A stretch of 64,000 nucleotides of DNA from NCBI RefSeq assembly GCF_021412625.1, contig NZ_JAKCFI010000011.1, forward strand, positions 62,001-126,000, given 5' to 3'. Shown here piece by piece: positions 40,867-50,248 of the stretch. The notes under the pieces are model-generated. The model saw only the letters and a list, made by a program, of their open reading frames with translations. It made no database searches and had not been told where the DNA came from. How positions within the stretch are numbered: position 1 is the stretch's first letter; each line of letters starts with the position of its first letter. Source of the DNA: Myxococcus stipitatus. GTDB taxonomy: Bacteria; Myxococcota; Myxococcia; Myxococcales; Myxococcaceae. The position numbers and the translations under genes are program-made.

Positions 40867-42609
40867 TCAGGCCCGCGCCCGCAGCACGCCGCCGAAGCCG
40901 CGCTCCTTGCCCAGGGCGGGGACGACGTTGCCCGCGTCGACGGCCTCGCGGCCGGAGATGAGCACGCTCTTCACCGCCGCGTCGTTGCGGCGCACCAGCC
41001 GCACGAAGCCGCCGAAGTTCTCCATGGGGGCCTCGGCGATTTCGTCGACCTTCGCGTCCAGGCCGTCCGGGTTGATGACCACCATGTCGGCGCGGCGACC
41101 CTCGGCGAGCACGCCCGCGTCCAGGCCGAGCCACTCGCCAATCTCCCCGGTGAGCCGCTGCACCGCGCGCTCCACCGTCATGAAGGGGGCGCCGCGCTTC
41201 TCCGCCTCGCGGACCAGCCGCAAGAGGCGCAGCGGGAAGTTGTAGTGCGCCATGTTGCGCAGGTGCGCGCCCGCGTCCGAGAAGCCCATCAGCACGTCCG
41301 GGTGCTTGCAGATGAACTCCAGCTCCTCGAGCCGGTCATTGGCCATCACCGTGTACCAGCGCAGCGCGTCGCCGTGCCGCGCCACCAGGTCCAGGAAGAC
41401 GTCCGTGGCGTGGCGCCCCTGCTCCCTCGCCACCTGGGCGAAGGACTTGCCCACGACGCTCGCGTCCGGACACAGCAGGATGCGCGACTCGTTGAAGTCG
41501 CGGTGGAAGGCCCGGGGCAGGAACTTGTTGGTCCACTGGCTCCGGAAGGTCGAACGGTAGGCCGGGTCGTTGAGCAGCTCCGCGCGTCCGGCTGCGTCCT
41601 GCAGGTGCAGCGCCGCCGCCCCCGCGCCGAACTCCTCGAAGACGACCAGGTCGATGCCGTCCGCCCACAGGTCGAACACCTCCGGCAGCGCCTGCCAGCG
41701 GAAGTCCGCGCCCAGCAGCCGGTTGGCCACCTGCGACAACACGCCGATGAGCCGGTGGATGCCCCGGCTGGCGCGCGGGTCCATCATCGAGATGACCGTG
41801 GTCTTCAGCGTCTTGCGCCACAGCCCCATGCTCTCCAGCAGGAACAGCAGCACGTTCACCTTGGTGCTGATGTTGGGCACGCCCTGGAACACGCGCCCGC
41901 GCTCGCGCAGGAGCTTCGTGAGGCGGCGGTACTCGCTCCAGCGCGCGTAGGTGGAGGGCAGGGGCCGGCTGCGGATGTCCCGGTCGCCGCCCATCTTGTC
42001 CCACTTGAGCGTCATGATGGACAGGCCCAGGTAGCCCAGGTCCAGCCCCTCGCGCACCAGCGACTCCATCCGCCCCAGCTCGTCCCGCGTGGGCTTCACG
42101 CCGGGCTCCAGGCTGCGGCGCAGGCCCAGCGTGTGGGCCCGCAGCGCGGAGTGGCCCAGGAAGGACGCGACGTTCGGCCCCAGCGGCAGCTGCTCCAGGT
42201 GCTCCAGGTAGCCGCCGAGCGTGTCCCACGTCTTGCGCTCCTCCAGCAGCGACCGGACGGTGGCGTAGGGGATGGCCTCCACCCGGCAGAACATGTCCGC
42301 CAGGTCCTCGGGCGTGCCCATCGCCAGGCTCAACGAGCAGCTGCCCATCACCACCGTGGTGACGCCGTGCCGCACCGACTCGGACAGCGACGGGGCCAGC
42401 TCCACCTCCGCGTCGTAATGGGTGTGCAGGTCGATGAAGCCCGGCGTCACCCAATGCCCCTTCGCGTCGATGACCCGCGTGTGGGGCGCGCGCGGGATGG
42501 GCGCCTCGGAGAGGGCGGCGATGGTGCCGCCCCGGATGCCCACGTGACGCTGCCGTGGAGCGTTGCCCTGACCATCGAATACGAGTCCGTTCTCGATGAT
42601 GACGTCCAT
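40867..42609 (-). CDS. D-aminoacylase/amidohydrolase
   Basis: This 580-residue metal-dependent amidohydrolase of the N-acyl-D-amino-acid deacylase type has the HxH metal motif in DLHTHYD (His62, His64), a further metal region around LGHSALR, and an active-site aspartate in GFSDAGAHL. The early residues DVIIENGLVFDGQG and the late PEG/RRADMVVINPDGLDA are typical of the urease-related superfamily. It removes N-acyl groups from D-amino acids, or hydrolyses related cyclic amides; substrate specificity cannot be read off. It is a single gene with a terminator hairpin downstream. Confidence 0.88.
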   Translation of the reverse strand: MDVIIENGLVFDGQGNAPRQRHVGIRGGTIAALSEAPIPRAPHTRVIDAKGHWVTPGFIDLHTHYDAEVELAPSLSESVRHGVTTVVMGSCSLSLAMGTPEDLADMFCRVEAIPYATVRSLLEERKTWDTLGGYLEHLEQLPLGPNVASFLGHSALRAHTLGLRRSLEPGVKPTRDELGRMESLVREGLDLGYLGLSIMTLKWDKMGGDRDIRSRPLPSTYARWSEYRRLTKLLRERGRVFQGVPNISTKVNVLLFLLESMGLWRKTLKTTVISMMDPRASRGIHRLIGVLSQVANRLLGADFRWQALPEVFDLWADGIDLVVFEEFGAGAAALHLQDAAGRAELLNDPAYRSTFRSQWTNKFLPRAFHRDFNESRILLCPDASVVGKSFAQVAREQGRHATDVFLDLVARHGDALRWYTVMANDRLEELEFICKHPDVLMGFSDAGAHLRNMAHYNFPLRLLRLVREAEKRGAPFMTVERAVQRLTGEIGEWLGLDAGVLAEGRRADMVVINPDGLDAKVDEIAEAPMENFGGFVRLVRRNDAAVKSVLISGREAVDAGNVVPALGKERGFGGVLRARA

Positions 42610-42800
42610 GAGTGGACAGCGTAGCCCCTGCCGTCTCGAGGGGCGAGCCATGGACGGACGACGCAGCACGTTAGGGACGGGGCGTTGGCGCCTGCATGCG
42701 CCCGGAGCGTGCGCGCTCATCCTCCAGCAACGCCTTGCCCGGATGCATAGCCTTGTCCGTGGAAGTTTCCACGACGTGCGCACGACACGGGAGGAAGGCG

Positions 42801-43130
42801 ATGGCTGGAACGGCATGGAAGTGGCCCGCGCTGCTCGGGCTGGGGCTCGCGGTCCTCTCGGGCTGTGGTGAGCGGAACGACAAGTCCCTGGCGGAGAACT
42901 CGCGCGAGGTGGGCCGGCAGGTGGGCAAGGCGACGAAGGACCTGAAGGAGGGCGCCCGCGACGCCGCTCGCGACGCGCGGAGCGCGGCCCACGAGGCCTC
43001 GGAGGGCTTCAAGGAAGGCTCGGGCGGCTCCGGTCGGGAGGGGCAGACGCCTCCTCCGCCGCCTCCTCCCGCCGACGCGCGTCCCCACGACGAGCGTCCG
43101 GCGGGGAAGCCCGCGGACACGACCCGCTGA
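42801..43130 (+). CDS. Small lipoprotein with alanine-rich helix
   Basis: This 109-residue lipoprotein has the lipobox LAVLSGC after a short hydrophobic segment, followed by a Lys/Glu/Ala-rich region (REVGRQVGKATKDLKEGARDAARDARS) with heptad-like alanines, then a Pro-rich tail. Such entericidin-like or coiled-coil lipoproteins sit in the outer membrane. ATG 42801 follows GGAGGAAGG, an excellent ribosome-binding site. No function known. Confidence 0.75.
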   Translation: MAGTAWKWPALLGLGLAVLSGCGERNDKSLAENSREVGRQVGKATKDLKEGARDAARDARSAAHEASEGFKEGSGGSGREGQTPPPPPPPADARPHDERPAGKPADTTR

Positions 43131-43217
43131 GGGGCGAGGGGGCCGTCTGGCCACCGGCCCCGCCGGCCTGTCAGGATGCCTTCCACGGCCTCCCCCGAGG
43201 CCGTGGGGGGCTGGCCC

Positions 43218-43958
43218 ATGAGCGAGCTCGTGCTGGACAAGGTTCATCGCAGGGGGGATGTCGCCTCCGGGGTGCGGCGCATCCAGGAATGGCTCACGCT
43301 GAACGGCTTCGCGGTCGCCATCGACGGGGACTTCGGCCCCGCGACGGAGGCGGCGCTGAAGCGCTTCCAGGCGAAGGCGGGCCTGCTCGTCTCCGGCGTC
43401 GCCGACATGGTTACCTTCGAGCGGCTGACCGCGCCGTTGAGGGCGGCGCTGGCGCCGCTGCCCGCGGACGGGCGCTCCCTGGGCGCGCTGACGGTGGCCT
43501 ACGCGGCGAGACACCTGGCGCAGCGCCCACGCGAGGTGGGCGGGCGCAATCGCGGCCCCTGGGTGCGCCTGTATCTCGATGGCCACGAGGGCGCGTCGTG
43601 GACCTGGTCCGCGGGCTTCGCCACCTACTGCCTGCACCAGGCCGCGCGCACCCTGAGGCAGCCCGTGCCCGTGGAGCGCACCTTCTCGTGCGACCTGCTC
43701 GCCGCGGATGGCCGGGCGCGAGGGTGCTTCATCTCCTCGCTGAGCGCCCCACCGGACCGCGCGCGCATCCACCCGGGCAGCCTCTTCCTGCGGCGGCGGA
43801 CGCCGGGGGACTGGGTCCAGGCCGGCATCGTCACGGAGGTCGACGAGGAGACCTTCCAGACCATCGAGGCGAACACCAACGACGAGGGCACGCACGAGGG
43901 CTACGAGGTCTGCGCCCGCACGCGGGGCTTCAAGAGCGTGGACTTCGTCGTGCTCTGA
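43218..43958 (+). CDS. PG-binding plus CHAP-like amidase
   Basis: This 246-residue protein starts with a peptidoglycan-binding domain 1 (residues about 10-70, with GVRRIQEWLTLNG, DGDFGPATEAALKRFQ and TFERL). A CHAP/papain-like amidase follows: Cys in GFATYCLHQAA at about residue 141, then a pattern such as PGSLFLRR and W-V-Q-A-G-I-V, then ANTNDEGTHEGYEVCAR. There is no signal peptide, so it may act on peptidoglycan after lysis, or be a toxin or effector released by a secretion system. The start is ATG 43218; an alternative ATG at 43176 adds 14 residues. Confidence 0.8.
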   Translation: MSELVLDKVHRRGDVASGVRRIQEWLTLNGFAVAIDGDFGPATEAALKRFQAKAGLLVSGVADMVTFERLTAPLRAALAPLPADGRSLGALTVAYAARHLAQRPREVGGRNRGPWVRLYLDGHEGASWTWSAGFATYCLHQAARTLRQPVPVERTFSCDLLAADGRARGCFISSLSAPPDRARIHPGSLFLRRRTPGDWVQAGIVTEVDEETFQTIEANTNDEGTHEGYEVCARTRGFKSVDFVVL

Positions 43959-43965
43959 AGCGACC

Positions 43966-45246
43966 TCAGGGGGCCTTCGCTGGGGGGTGCGCCGGGCCGT
44001 CCTCCCTCTTCCGGACCGGGCGGGGCAGGTAGTGGGCGATGACCGGCTGGTGGTCGGACGACTCGGTGCTCCGGTCCACCTCGAAGAGGACGGGCTCGAG
44101 CTCCGGGCTCGCGTAGAGGTTGTCGAAGCGCTTGCCCGTGGCGGGCACCACGCCGTGCTCGTCCGGCAGCGAGGAGAGGGTGGCGCAGTCGGCGATGTCC
44201 TGCAGCCGCAGCCAGTGCTCGCTGCCTCGCTGGATGCGACCGGAGCGCAGCTCGGCGCAGGCCTGCTTGGGCGTCATCACCGTGTCCCGGGTCAGCCGCA
44301 CGCGCGCGACCGCCGCGTGGGCGAGCGTCTCCGGCAGGCTCTGCTCCAGCACGTGCAACTCGTGGCGCAGGCGCGGGTCGGCGATGTTGCCCACGCCGCG
44401 ATCTCCCACGCTGGCGTGCGGGTCGCCGTAGCGCACCGCGTACTCCTCCACCGTGTCCGTGTCGTCGTATGTCTTCAGGTGGGCCATGAGCCAGGAACCG
44501 CCGCGCTTGATGGCGGTGTTCGCGTTGAAGTCGCCCAGCACGACGGCGTGAGGCACCTCGCGGTGGCGGAGCAGGAGGTTGAGCTGGCGCAGGTTCTGCG
44601 CGTTCATGCCCGAGTCCCCGAGCGTGTGGTGCAGGTTGTAGAGCACCACCGGCACGTCGCCGACCCGCAGCCGCACCTGGAGCGCGCCCCGGTCCTCGGG
44701 CAGCTCGCAGACGTCGCCGCCCCGGCGCCGGATGGCCTCGGCGCGCTCGGCGTCGGAGATGACGTAGGTGAAGTGCGCCGCGTCCATCAGCGGGTGCCGC
44801 GTGAGGAAGGCCTTGCCGTTGACCAGCCGCGCGCCGGGGCCGCCGTCGTGGCCGTGGTAGGCCAGGTGGAAGCCGTAGCGCGACGACAGCAGGACGGAGA
44901 TGGGGATGTTGGCCTCCTGGAGGCCGAGGACGTCCGGCATCCGCCCCTGCGCCTCCAGGTCGTCGAAGTACGCGAGCAGCGCCTGCCGGCGCAGCCCCCC
45001 CAGCAGGATGTTGAAGGTCATGACCGACAGCTCCGGGCCACGGGGCGCGCGTGGCTCGGGGTGGTGCACGACGAGCGTCCTGCCGTCGCCGAGCTGCCGC
45101 TCCGTGGCGGGCGGCTTCAGGGCGTCCAGGCTGGCCAGGGTGAGGGTCGGGTCCCGTCGCGGCGGAGCGCCTTCGGCGCCTGTCGCCATGCGACCGATGA
45201 GGGGGCCTACCCCCGGAAGATGCTCCAGGACCTCGGGCATCTTCAT
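43966..45246 (-). CDS. Endonuclease/exonuclease/phosphatase family protein
   Basis: This 426-residue protein of the EEP superfamily (DNase I, sphingomyelinase, inositol phosphatase relatives) shows the family core: MTFNILLGG, LGLQEANIP (metal Glu), YNLHHTLGDSG (His), LGDFNAN (Asp and Asn) and STESSDHQPVIAHY (catalytic His pair). The N-terminal 100 residues are less conserved. Substrate may be a nucleic acid, phospholipid or phosphorylated metabolite. There is no signal peptide. ATG 45246 follows GAGGAGT. It is convergent with the CHAP gene with only a 7-base gap. Confidence 0.85.
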   Translation of the reverse strand: MKMPEVLEHLPGVGPLIGRMATGAEGAPPRRDPTLTLASLDALKPPATERQLGDGRTLVVHHPEPRAPRGPELSVMTFNILLGGLRRQALLAYFDDLEAQGRMPDVLGLQEANIPISVLLSSRYGFHLAYHGHDGGPGARLVNGKAFLTRHPLMDAAHFTYVISDAERAEAIRRRGGDVCELPEDRGALQVRLRVGDVPVVLYNLHHTLGDSGMNAQNLRQLNLLLRHREVPHAVVLGDFNANTAIKRGGSWLMAHLKTYDDTDTVEEYAVRYGDPHASVGDRGVGNIADPRLRHELHVLEQSLPETLAHAAVARVRLTRDTVMTPKQACAELRSGRIQRGSEHWLRLQDIADCATLSSLPDEHGVVPATGKRFDNLYASPELEPVLFEVDRSTESSDHQPVIAHYLPRPVRKREDGPAHPPAKAP

Positions 45247-45504
45247 ACGGACTCCTCGCGCGCGTGCCCCGGGCCGGCGCGGTTCATGGGTGGGTCGAGC
45301 TGGCGAGCGGCGGTGTCCACCAATCCTCCTGGATGGCCTCAAGTTCTGCGCGCTTCCTCCCGCTGGCCAGGGGCATGCCACCATGGACGGGTGGGCGGGG
45401 AGCCCCGGCGGGCCGGAGGTCGGGCGGGGGCGCGGGCCCCCCTGGCGCCACCCGTCCCAGGAAGCGAGAGGCGGAGCGGTTCGTGGCATGGTTAACTGTT
45501 GGAC

Positions 45505-46323
45505 ATGAGGCAGATGTTTCCGCTGTTACTGTCGCTATGGGTCTCCCTGGGGCTGGCGTGCGCCACGATGCCGCCGGCCGCCGTGTCCGCCCCGCCGTCG
45601 TGTGAGCAGGGGGCCCTGCTGCCATGCGCGGAGTGGGGGGCGCAGCTGCTGCGCGAGGGCGACCGGCCGCGCGCCAAGGAGGCGTTCGGGCGGGCGTGCG
45701 ACACGGGCGACCTCGACAGCTGCCGGACGTTGGGCCGGCTGCGCATGGAGGACGGTGACCTGACGGGCGCGGAGCCGCCGCTCCTCAAGGTGTACGAGAC
45801 GGGCACGCCCGCCGCGGCGACGGCGCTGGCGGAGCTGCGCGAGCAGCGCAACGTCGGCGATGACGCGCGCTCCGCGGAGGCGCTGCGCCGCGAGGCCCTG
45901 TCCGCGCTGAGCCCCGCCACGGAGCTGATGTACACGATGCGCATCAACCTGGCGGACGGCATCGGCCACGAGGTCTCCTTCAACATCCAGCCGATGATCT
46001 TCCGTCAGCGGACCGTCAGCATCGGCGTGAACGCCATCCTCAACCCGGAGTCCATGAACTCGGAGCTCAACGGCTTCGTGACGTACCAGCACTACGTGAG
46101 GCCCTGGTTCATCCCCTACGGCAAGCTGATGACGGGGAGCATGTTCGACGCGAATGGCTCGGACGGCGTGAACGTGGGTGGAGAGGTGGGCGCGAAGCTG
46201 GCATTGGATTCGGTGGGGCACCTGAACTTCGCGGCCGGTGTCTCGCGCGGCAGCCCGGGCTACTTCTCGGTGGGCATCGGGCTCGACGGCATCCTGGCCC
46301 TCTACATCCTGGCCCACATGTGA
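45505..46323 (+). CDS. Lipoprotein with TPR/Sel1-like repeat
   Basis: This 272-residue predicted lipoprotein (LWVSLGLACA lipobox) has one Sel1-like repeat region (AKEAFGRACDTGDLDSCRTLG, then GAEPPLLKVYETGTPAA), with Cys-x-x-x spacing, and a C-terminal half rich in beta strands (VSFNIQPMIFRQRTVSIGVNA, GEVGAKLALDSVGHLNFAAG) suggesting an outer-membrane beta-sheet domain. Unknown function; probably cell envelope. The start is ATG 45505. Confidence 0.7.
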   Translation: MRQMFPLLLSLWVSLGLACATMPPAAVSAPPSCEQGALLPCAEWGAQLLREGDRPRAKEAFGRACDTGDLDSCRTLGRLRMEDGDLTGAEPPLLKVYETGTPAAATALAELREQRNVGDDARSAEALRREALSALSPATELMYTMRINLADGIGHEVSFNIQPMIFRQRTVSIGVNAILNPESMNSELNGFVTYQHYVRPWFIPYGKLMTGSMFDANGSDGVNVGGEVGAKLALDSVGHLNFAAGVSRGSPGYFSVGIGLDGILALYILAHM

Positions 46324-46327
46324 GCGC

Positions 46328-47113
46328 TCACGCGCGAGTCGCGGGCCTGCCGAGCACGTAGCTGATGGCGGGCTTGCCCGGCTCCGTCGCCTCGCCGACC
46401 TCCCAGACGTAGTCCTCGCGCTGGAGTGACGCGGTGATGCCGCGCAGCTCCTGGGCGGAGTGGACGCGCAGCGCCGACACGAGTCCATCCCAGGCGATGA
46501 GCAGGGGCGCCACCGGCACCACGTAGGTGAGCAGCAGCCGCGCGGGTGTCACCGGCCGGACCCACGGCGTGAAGAGCCACACCAGCAACGGCACGAACAG
46601 CATGGAGAGCAGGCCCGCGGGCGTGCGACGCACGGACTCGAAGGCGGCGATGGGCACGCCTCGCGCCATGGCATCCGCGAGCACCTCGCGCGCCTGTTCG
46701 GGGCGGAAGTGGTGCAGGCTGTTGAAGAGGGTTCGCATGCCGCGCAGGTCCGGGGGCACGCGGAGCGCGTCGACGGAGCGGTCGACGTAGGTGAAGCCCT
46801 CCGCCCGGGCCCGCTCGGCGGCCTCCGCGTTGGGGAACTTGTCGGAGAGGAACACCCGGGCGTCGAGCCCCTCGCGCTCGACGAGCAGCTGCTTGAGGCG
46901 GGGCAGGGGGCCGCGGCCTCCGGAGCACAGGTCCAACAGCTCCAGGGGCCCTCCGGCGCGCAATCCCCGGGCGAGCACCGGGGCGGCTCCGTCGAAGAGG
47001 CCCGTCCGGGTGCTCGCGGTGTGCAGATAGTCGGTCTCCAGGTCCCGCAGGGCGCGGGGGAACCAGTCCTGGTCGATGAACTCGAAGAGGTGGAGTCGGG
47101 GGAGGAGGTTCAT
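46328..47113 (-). CDS. SAM-dependent methyltransferase with membrane segment
   Basis: This 261-residue class I methyltransferase has the glycine-rich SAM site LLDLCSGGRGPLPRLKQLL, an acidic residue at VFLSDKFP and LFNSLHHFRPEQ at motif IV. Two hydrophobic segments near residues 175-225 (LLSMLFVPLLVWLF, LLLTYVVPVAPLL) could anchor it to the membrane. Substrate unknown. ATG 47113 follows GGAGGAGG-like bases. It is divergent from the AraC gene. Confidence 0.8.
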   Translation of the reverse strand: MNLLPRLHLFEFIDQDWFPRALRDLETDYLHTASTRTGLFDGAAPVLARGLRAGGPLELLDLCSGGRGPLPRLKQLLVEREGLDARVFLSDKFPNAEAAERARAEGFTYVDRSVDALRVPPDLRGMRTLFNSLHHFRPEQAREVLADAMARGVPIAAFESVRRTPAGLLSMLFVPLLVWLFTPWVRPVTPARLLLTYVVPVAPLLIAWDGLVSALRVHSAQELRGITASLQREDYVWEVGEATEPGKPAISYVLGRPATRA

Positions 47114-47206
47114 GGCCCCAGGATGCGGCCCGGGGACGGGAGGCGCAGTGCCCGCGCGCGCCAGAACGGCTTGCCGGGCCCGCCACCGGCTGGCTACGGT
47201 GTCCGC

Positions 47207-48244
47207 GTGTCGAAGGCGTCTTTCCGCGGCGAGCCGTCGCTGTCCGCGCGTCACGCGCGTCAGGCGCTCCACCTCGCCAGCGGACTCGGGCTCCCGGTGG
47301 AGGCCTGGCTGCGCGACGCCACGGGCCTGGGGCTCGCGGACCTCGACGACCCGGAGTTGCGCATCCCCTATCGCATCCTCGACGACCTCCTGGAGCGGAT
47401 GGAGGCGCTGTCCGGGGACGCCAACCTGGGGCTTCACATCGCCCGGGTGGAGGTGGTGGACCTGGACGACCCGGCGACCTTCGTCGTGCTGACGAGCGCC
47501 ACGCTGCGCGACTCCCTGGAGCGCGGCTGTCGCTACCAGCGCGTCTGGGGGGATGGCGAGCGCTTCCACGTGGAGGAGACGCGGCGTGGCGTGCGCATGC
47601 GCTTCACCCCCGTGGGGCCCTGGCGTCCGGCGCATCGCCACCTCGTGGAGGCCGCGCTGTGCCAGCTGGCCACCGGCGTGTCCGCCTTCACCGGCGCGGA
47701 CGTGAGACCCCTTCACGCGCGCTTCGTCCACGCGGCGCCCGCGGACCTGCGCGAGCACGAGGCCGTCTTCCGCTGCCCCCTCGAGTTCGATGCCGCCTTC
47801 AACGACCTCGAGTTCTCCCACGAGGACGCCCTTCGCCCCTTCGTCCACGCGGACGCCATGCTCCACACCATGTTCGAGCGACAGGCCCGGCGTGTCCTCG
47901 AACAGCTGCCGGAGGTGAACACCCTCGCCGGGCGCGTGCGCGACCAGGTCCGGCGCACGCTCGCGGGGGGAGACTGCTCCTTCTCCGCCATCGCGCGAAC
48001 CCTGCGTCTGTCACCCCGGACGCTCCAGCGACACCTCGCCGACGAGGGGCAGACCTACGCCGCCATCGTCGACTCGTTGCGACGGGAGCTGTCGGAGTCC
48101 TATCTGCGGCGGCGCATGTCCATCGCGGAGGTCTCCTTCCTGCTCGGCTATGCCGAACCCGCCGCCTTCCATCGCGCGTTCAAGCGCTGGTGGGGCGTCA
48201 GCCCGGAGCAGTTCCGCCGCGAGCACGCGGGCCCGCGCTCGTGA
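47207..48244 (+). CDS. AraC-family transcriptional regulator
   Basis: This 345-residue regulator starts with an arabinose-binding-like N-terminal domain (PF12625 type, residues about 15-200) and ends in two helix-turn-helix motifs (CSFSAIARTLRLSPRTLQRHLADEG and SIAEVSFLLGYAEPAAFHRAFKRWWGVSPEQFR). Its start appears to be GTG 47207. It is followed 131 bases later by two hydrolase genes whose promoter carries a dyad, so it probably controls them; this is inference. Confidence 0.88.
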   Translation: MSKASFRGEPSLSARHARQALHLASGLGLPVEAWLRDATGLGLADLDDPELRIPYRILDDLLERMEALSGDANLGLHIARVEVVDLDDPATFVVLTSATLRDSLERGCRYQRVWGDGERFHVEETRRGVRMRFTPVGPWRPAHRHLVEAALCQLATGVSAFTGADVRPLHARFVHAAPADLREHEAVFRCPLEFDAAFNDLEFSHEDALRPFVHADAMLHTMFERQARRVLEQLPEVNTLAGRVRDQVRRTLAGGDCSFSAIARTLRLSPRTLQRHLADEGQTYAAIVDSLRRELSESYLRRRMSIAEVSFLLGYAEPAAFHRAFKRWWGVSPEQFRREHAGPRS

Positions 48245-48311
48245 GGCGCACGCGCCGTGTATGGGTCGCGATGGACCGTCTGCCTTTCGTGGCTCGGGTG
48301 ACAAGGATTGT

Positions 48312-48341
48312 TTGACGGGTCGCGAAGCGAGTCTCTACCAT
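48312..48341 (+). promoter_or_regulatory. Sigma-70-like promoter of the hydrolase pair
   Basis: TTGACG (48312-48317), an 18-base spacer, then TACCAT (48336-48341), about 35 bases before the ATG at 48376. A dyad of TTGTTTGACG (48308-48317) and CGTCAAAACAA (48344-48354) overlaps it and could be the site for the adjacent AraC regulator. Confidence 0.4.
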
Positions 48342-48375
48342 CGCGTCAAAACAAGGTGGGGGACGCACCAAGGAC

Positions 48376-49206
48376 ATGACGGCATGGGACGAGTCGCCCG
48401 GGTTCATCCCCCAGGGCGCGGACTCTTTGTATTGCGTCCACCATCGCGCGCGGGGGGAGCGCCGCGCCGCGGTGTTGCTCGCGGGGCCGTTCGGGCTCGA
48501 GCGGGCGCATGGCTATGTCGTGTGGGTGCGCTGGGCTCGGTTCCTCGCCTCGCGGGGCGTGGAGGTGTTGCGCCTGGACTATCGCGGCTGCGGCGAGAGC
48601 ACGGGGCGCTTCGAGGACGCGACCTTCCCGCGCTGGGAGGAGGACGTGCGCACCGGCCTGGAGCACCTGCGCCGCGCGAGCCCGGGCGTGCCGCTGGTGT
48701 TGCACGGGCTGCGGCTGGGGGCGCTGCTGGCGGCGCGCGTGTTCTGCACGGAGCCCGCCACGGGGTTGTTGATGTGGGAGCCGCCCGAGTCGGCGCGCGC
48801 GCACCTGATGGAGGTGCTGCGTCGCAAGGTGGCCGCGGACAACCTGGAGGGGACGGGAGGGGCCGCGCGTTCGCGCGACGACTACGTGGCCACCCTGGAG
48901 GCGGGTGGGGTCGTCGAGGTGGAGGGGCAGGGCTGGTCCCGGGGGTTGTGGCGCAGCGCGGAGGGCTATCCTTTGGCGGTGCCGCGGCGCGAGGACCCCC
49001 GACCCTGGCGCGTGGTCCATCTCGACGGACGGCCCGAGGAGCGACAGCTGGCGCCGGGGCGGAGCCATTCGGTACGCGCTCCCCGGCCGTTCTTCTGGAC
49101 CACCAGCAACCGGCTCCTGCCGGAGCTGGGCCCGCTCCACGAGGACGGCCTGTCGTTCATCACGAACGCCGGCGCGGCGACGACACACGAGGGAGCGGGG
49201 CCATGA
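48376..49206 (+). CDS. Alpha/beta hydrolase lacking serine nucleophile
   Basis: This 276-residue alpha/beta-hydrolase fold protein resembles exosortase-associated hydrolase 2. The nucleophile elbow reads G-L-R-L-G (Arg113 instead of Ser). Early strand VLLAGPFGLERAHGYV and LRLDYRGCGESTGRF are conserved. The absence of Ser means either a non-catalytic partner or an unusual mechanism. It overlaps the next hydrolase gene by 4 bases (ATGA), so both are co-translated; family pairs of this kind act on carrier-linked or envelope metabolites. Confidence 0.75.
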   Translation: MTAWDESPGFIPQGADSLYCVHHRARGERRAAVLLAGPFGLERAHGYVVWVRWARFLASRGVEVLRLDYRGCGESTGRFEDATFPRWEEDVRTGLEHLRRASPGVPLVLHGLRLGALLAARVFCTEPATGLLMWEPPESARAHLMEVLRRKVAADNLEGTGGAARSRDDYVATLEAGGVVEVEGQGWSRGLWRSAEGYPLAVPRREDPRPWRVVHLDGRPEERQLAPGRSHSVRAPRPFFWTTSNRLLPELGPLHEDGLSFITNAGAATTHEGAGP

Positions 49207-50189
49207 GGGAGCTCATCCAACTCGACGCGCGGGGGCATCGCCTCTGGGGCACGTACCATCCGCCGCCCTCGGCGACGCGACGCCCGGTGGGCGTGCTCTT
49301 CTTCAACGCGGGCCACGTCCCGCGCTCGGGACATGGCGACCTGTCGGCGCTCGCCGCGGACCGGCTCGCGGCGCAGGGCTTCCCCTGCTTCCGCGTGGAC
49401 CTGCCGGGCCTGGGAGACTCGGACGGGCCGCTGCCGGACACCACGGCGGAGCTGTACCAGTTCGTGTGCCAGGGCGGCTTCGTGGACGTCGCGGGCGCGG
49501 CGCGGGCGGAGTTGCTGCGGCGGTATGCGCTGGAAGGGATGGTGGTGGGCGGGCTGTGCGGCGCGGCGACGACGGCGCTGTACCTCGCGGACCGTGAGCC
49601 GGAGCGCACGCTCGGCGTGTTCATGTTCGAGCCGGAGTTCTACGTGTCCGAACAGGAGGCGCACGCGGCGGGAGGCGAGCTGGCCACCAGGCCGGAGGGC
49701 GCGCGGAGGCAGGGCGCGCTGGGGCGCGTGACGTCGAAGCTCTTCTCGTACTGGGGCTGGATGCGGATGCTCACGCGCGAGAACGAGTACGCGCGGCTGT
49801 TCCGCTTCGTGCCGTTCCCCCGGCAGAAGGTGCTCGACTGGTTGATGGACTGGGGCTCGCTGCCCGCCGTGGCCAACGTGCCGCTGGTGCGCGCCTGGCA
49901 GCGCGCCGTGGAGCGCGGGACTCCGCTGCTCGTCATCACTGCCGAGGGCAAGCTGCGCGACGTGTTCTTCGCGCGCATCCACCGCGCCGCGCTGCCCGAC
50001 CTGCGGTACCCGAACCTGCGTCACCTGCGGCTACCCGGGACGAACCACATCTTCACCACCGGCGGCGCCATCACCACCTGCGTCGAGCAGTTCGCCACCT
50101 GGGCCGCGGAGCGCTTCCCGAAGGACGACCCGGTTTCGGTTCTGCCCCTGGGGTCGACCCAACGCGCCGAGGAGCGGGCGGCGGGCTGA
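49203..50189 (+). CDS. Alpha/beta hydrolase with cysteine nucleophile
   Basis: This 328-residue alpha/beta hydrolase is the partner of the preceding protein. The nucleophile elbow is G-L-C-G-A (Cys119), with His in LPGTNHIFTTGG and Asp candidates before it, so a Cys-His-Asp triad is possible. It is related to exosortase-associated hydrolase 1. Cys instead of Ser suggests a thioesterase- or dienelactone-hydrolase-like chemistry. No exosortase or PEP-CTERM genes are in the window. Confidence 0.75.
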   Translation: MRELIQLDARGHRLWGTYHPPPSATRRPVGVLFFNAGHVPRSGHGDLSALAADRLAAQGFPCFRVDLPGLGDSDGPLPDTTAELYQFVCQGGFVDVAGAARAELLRRYALEGMVVGGLCGAATTALYLADREPERTLGVFMFEPEFYVSEQEAHAAGGELATRPEGARRQGALGRVTSKLFSYWGWMRMLTRENEYARLFRFVPFPRQKVLDWLMDWGSLPAVANVPLVRAWQRAVERGTPLLVITAEGKLRDVFFARIHRAALPDLRYPNLRHLRLPGTNHIFTTGGAITTCVEQFATWAAERFPKDDPVSVLPLGSTQRAEERAAG

Positions 50190-50248
50190 GGCACCGCGCG
50201 CCTGGGCGTCGTTCCTGGATGGAATTGACCCGCCCGCCGCGGCTTGTT

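Noticed and set aside
45247-45504. Possible small gene in the gap before the Sel1-like lipoprotein
   Set aside because: Open frames there have no ribosome-binding site, signal or repeat, so I see no gene.
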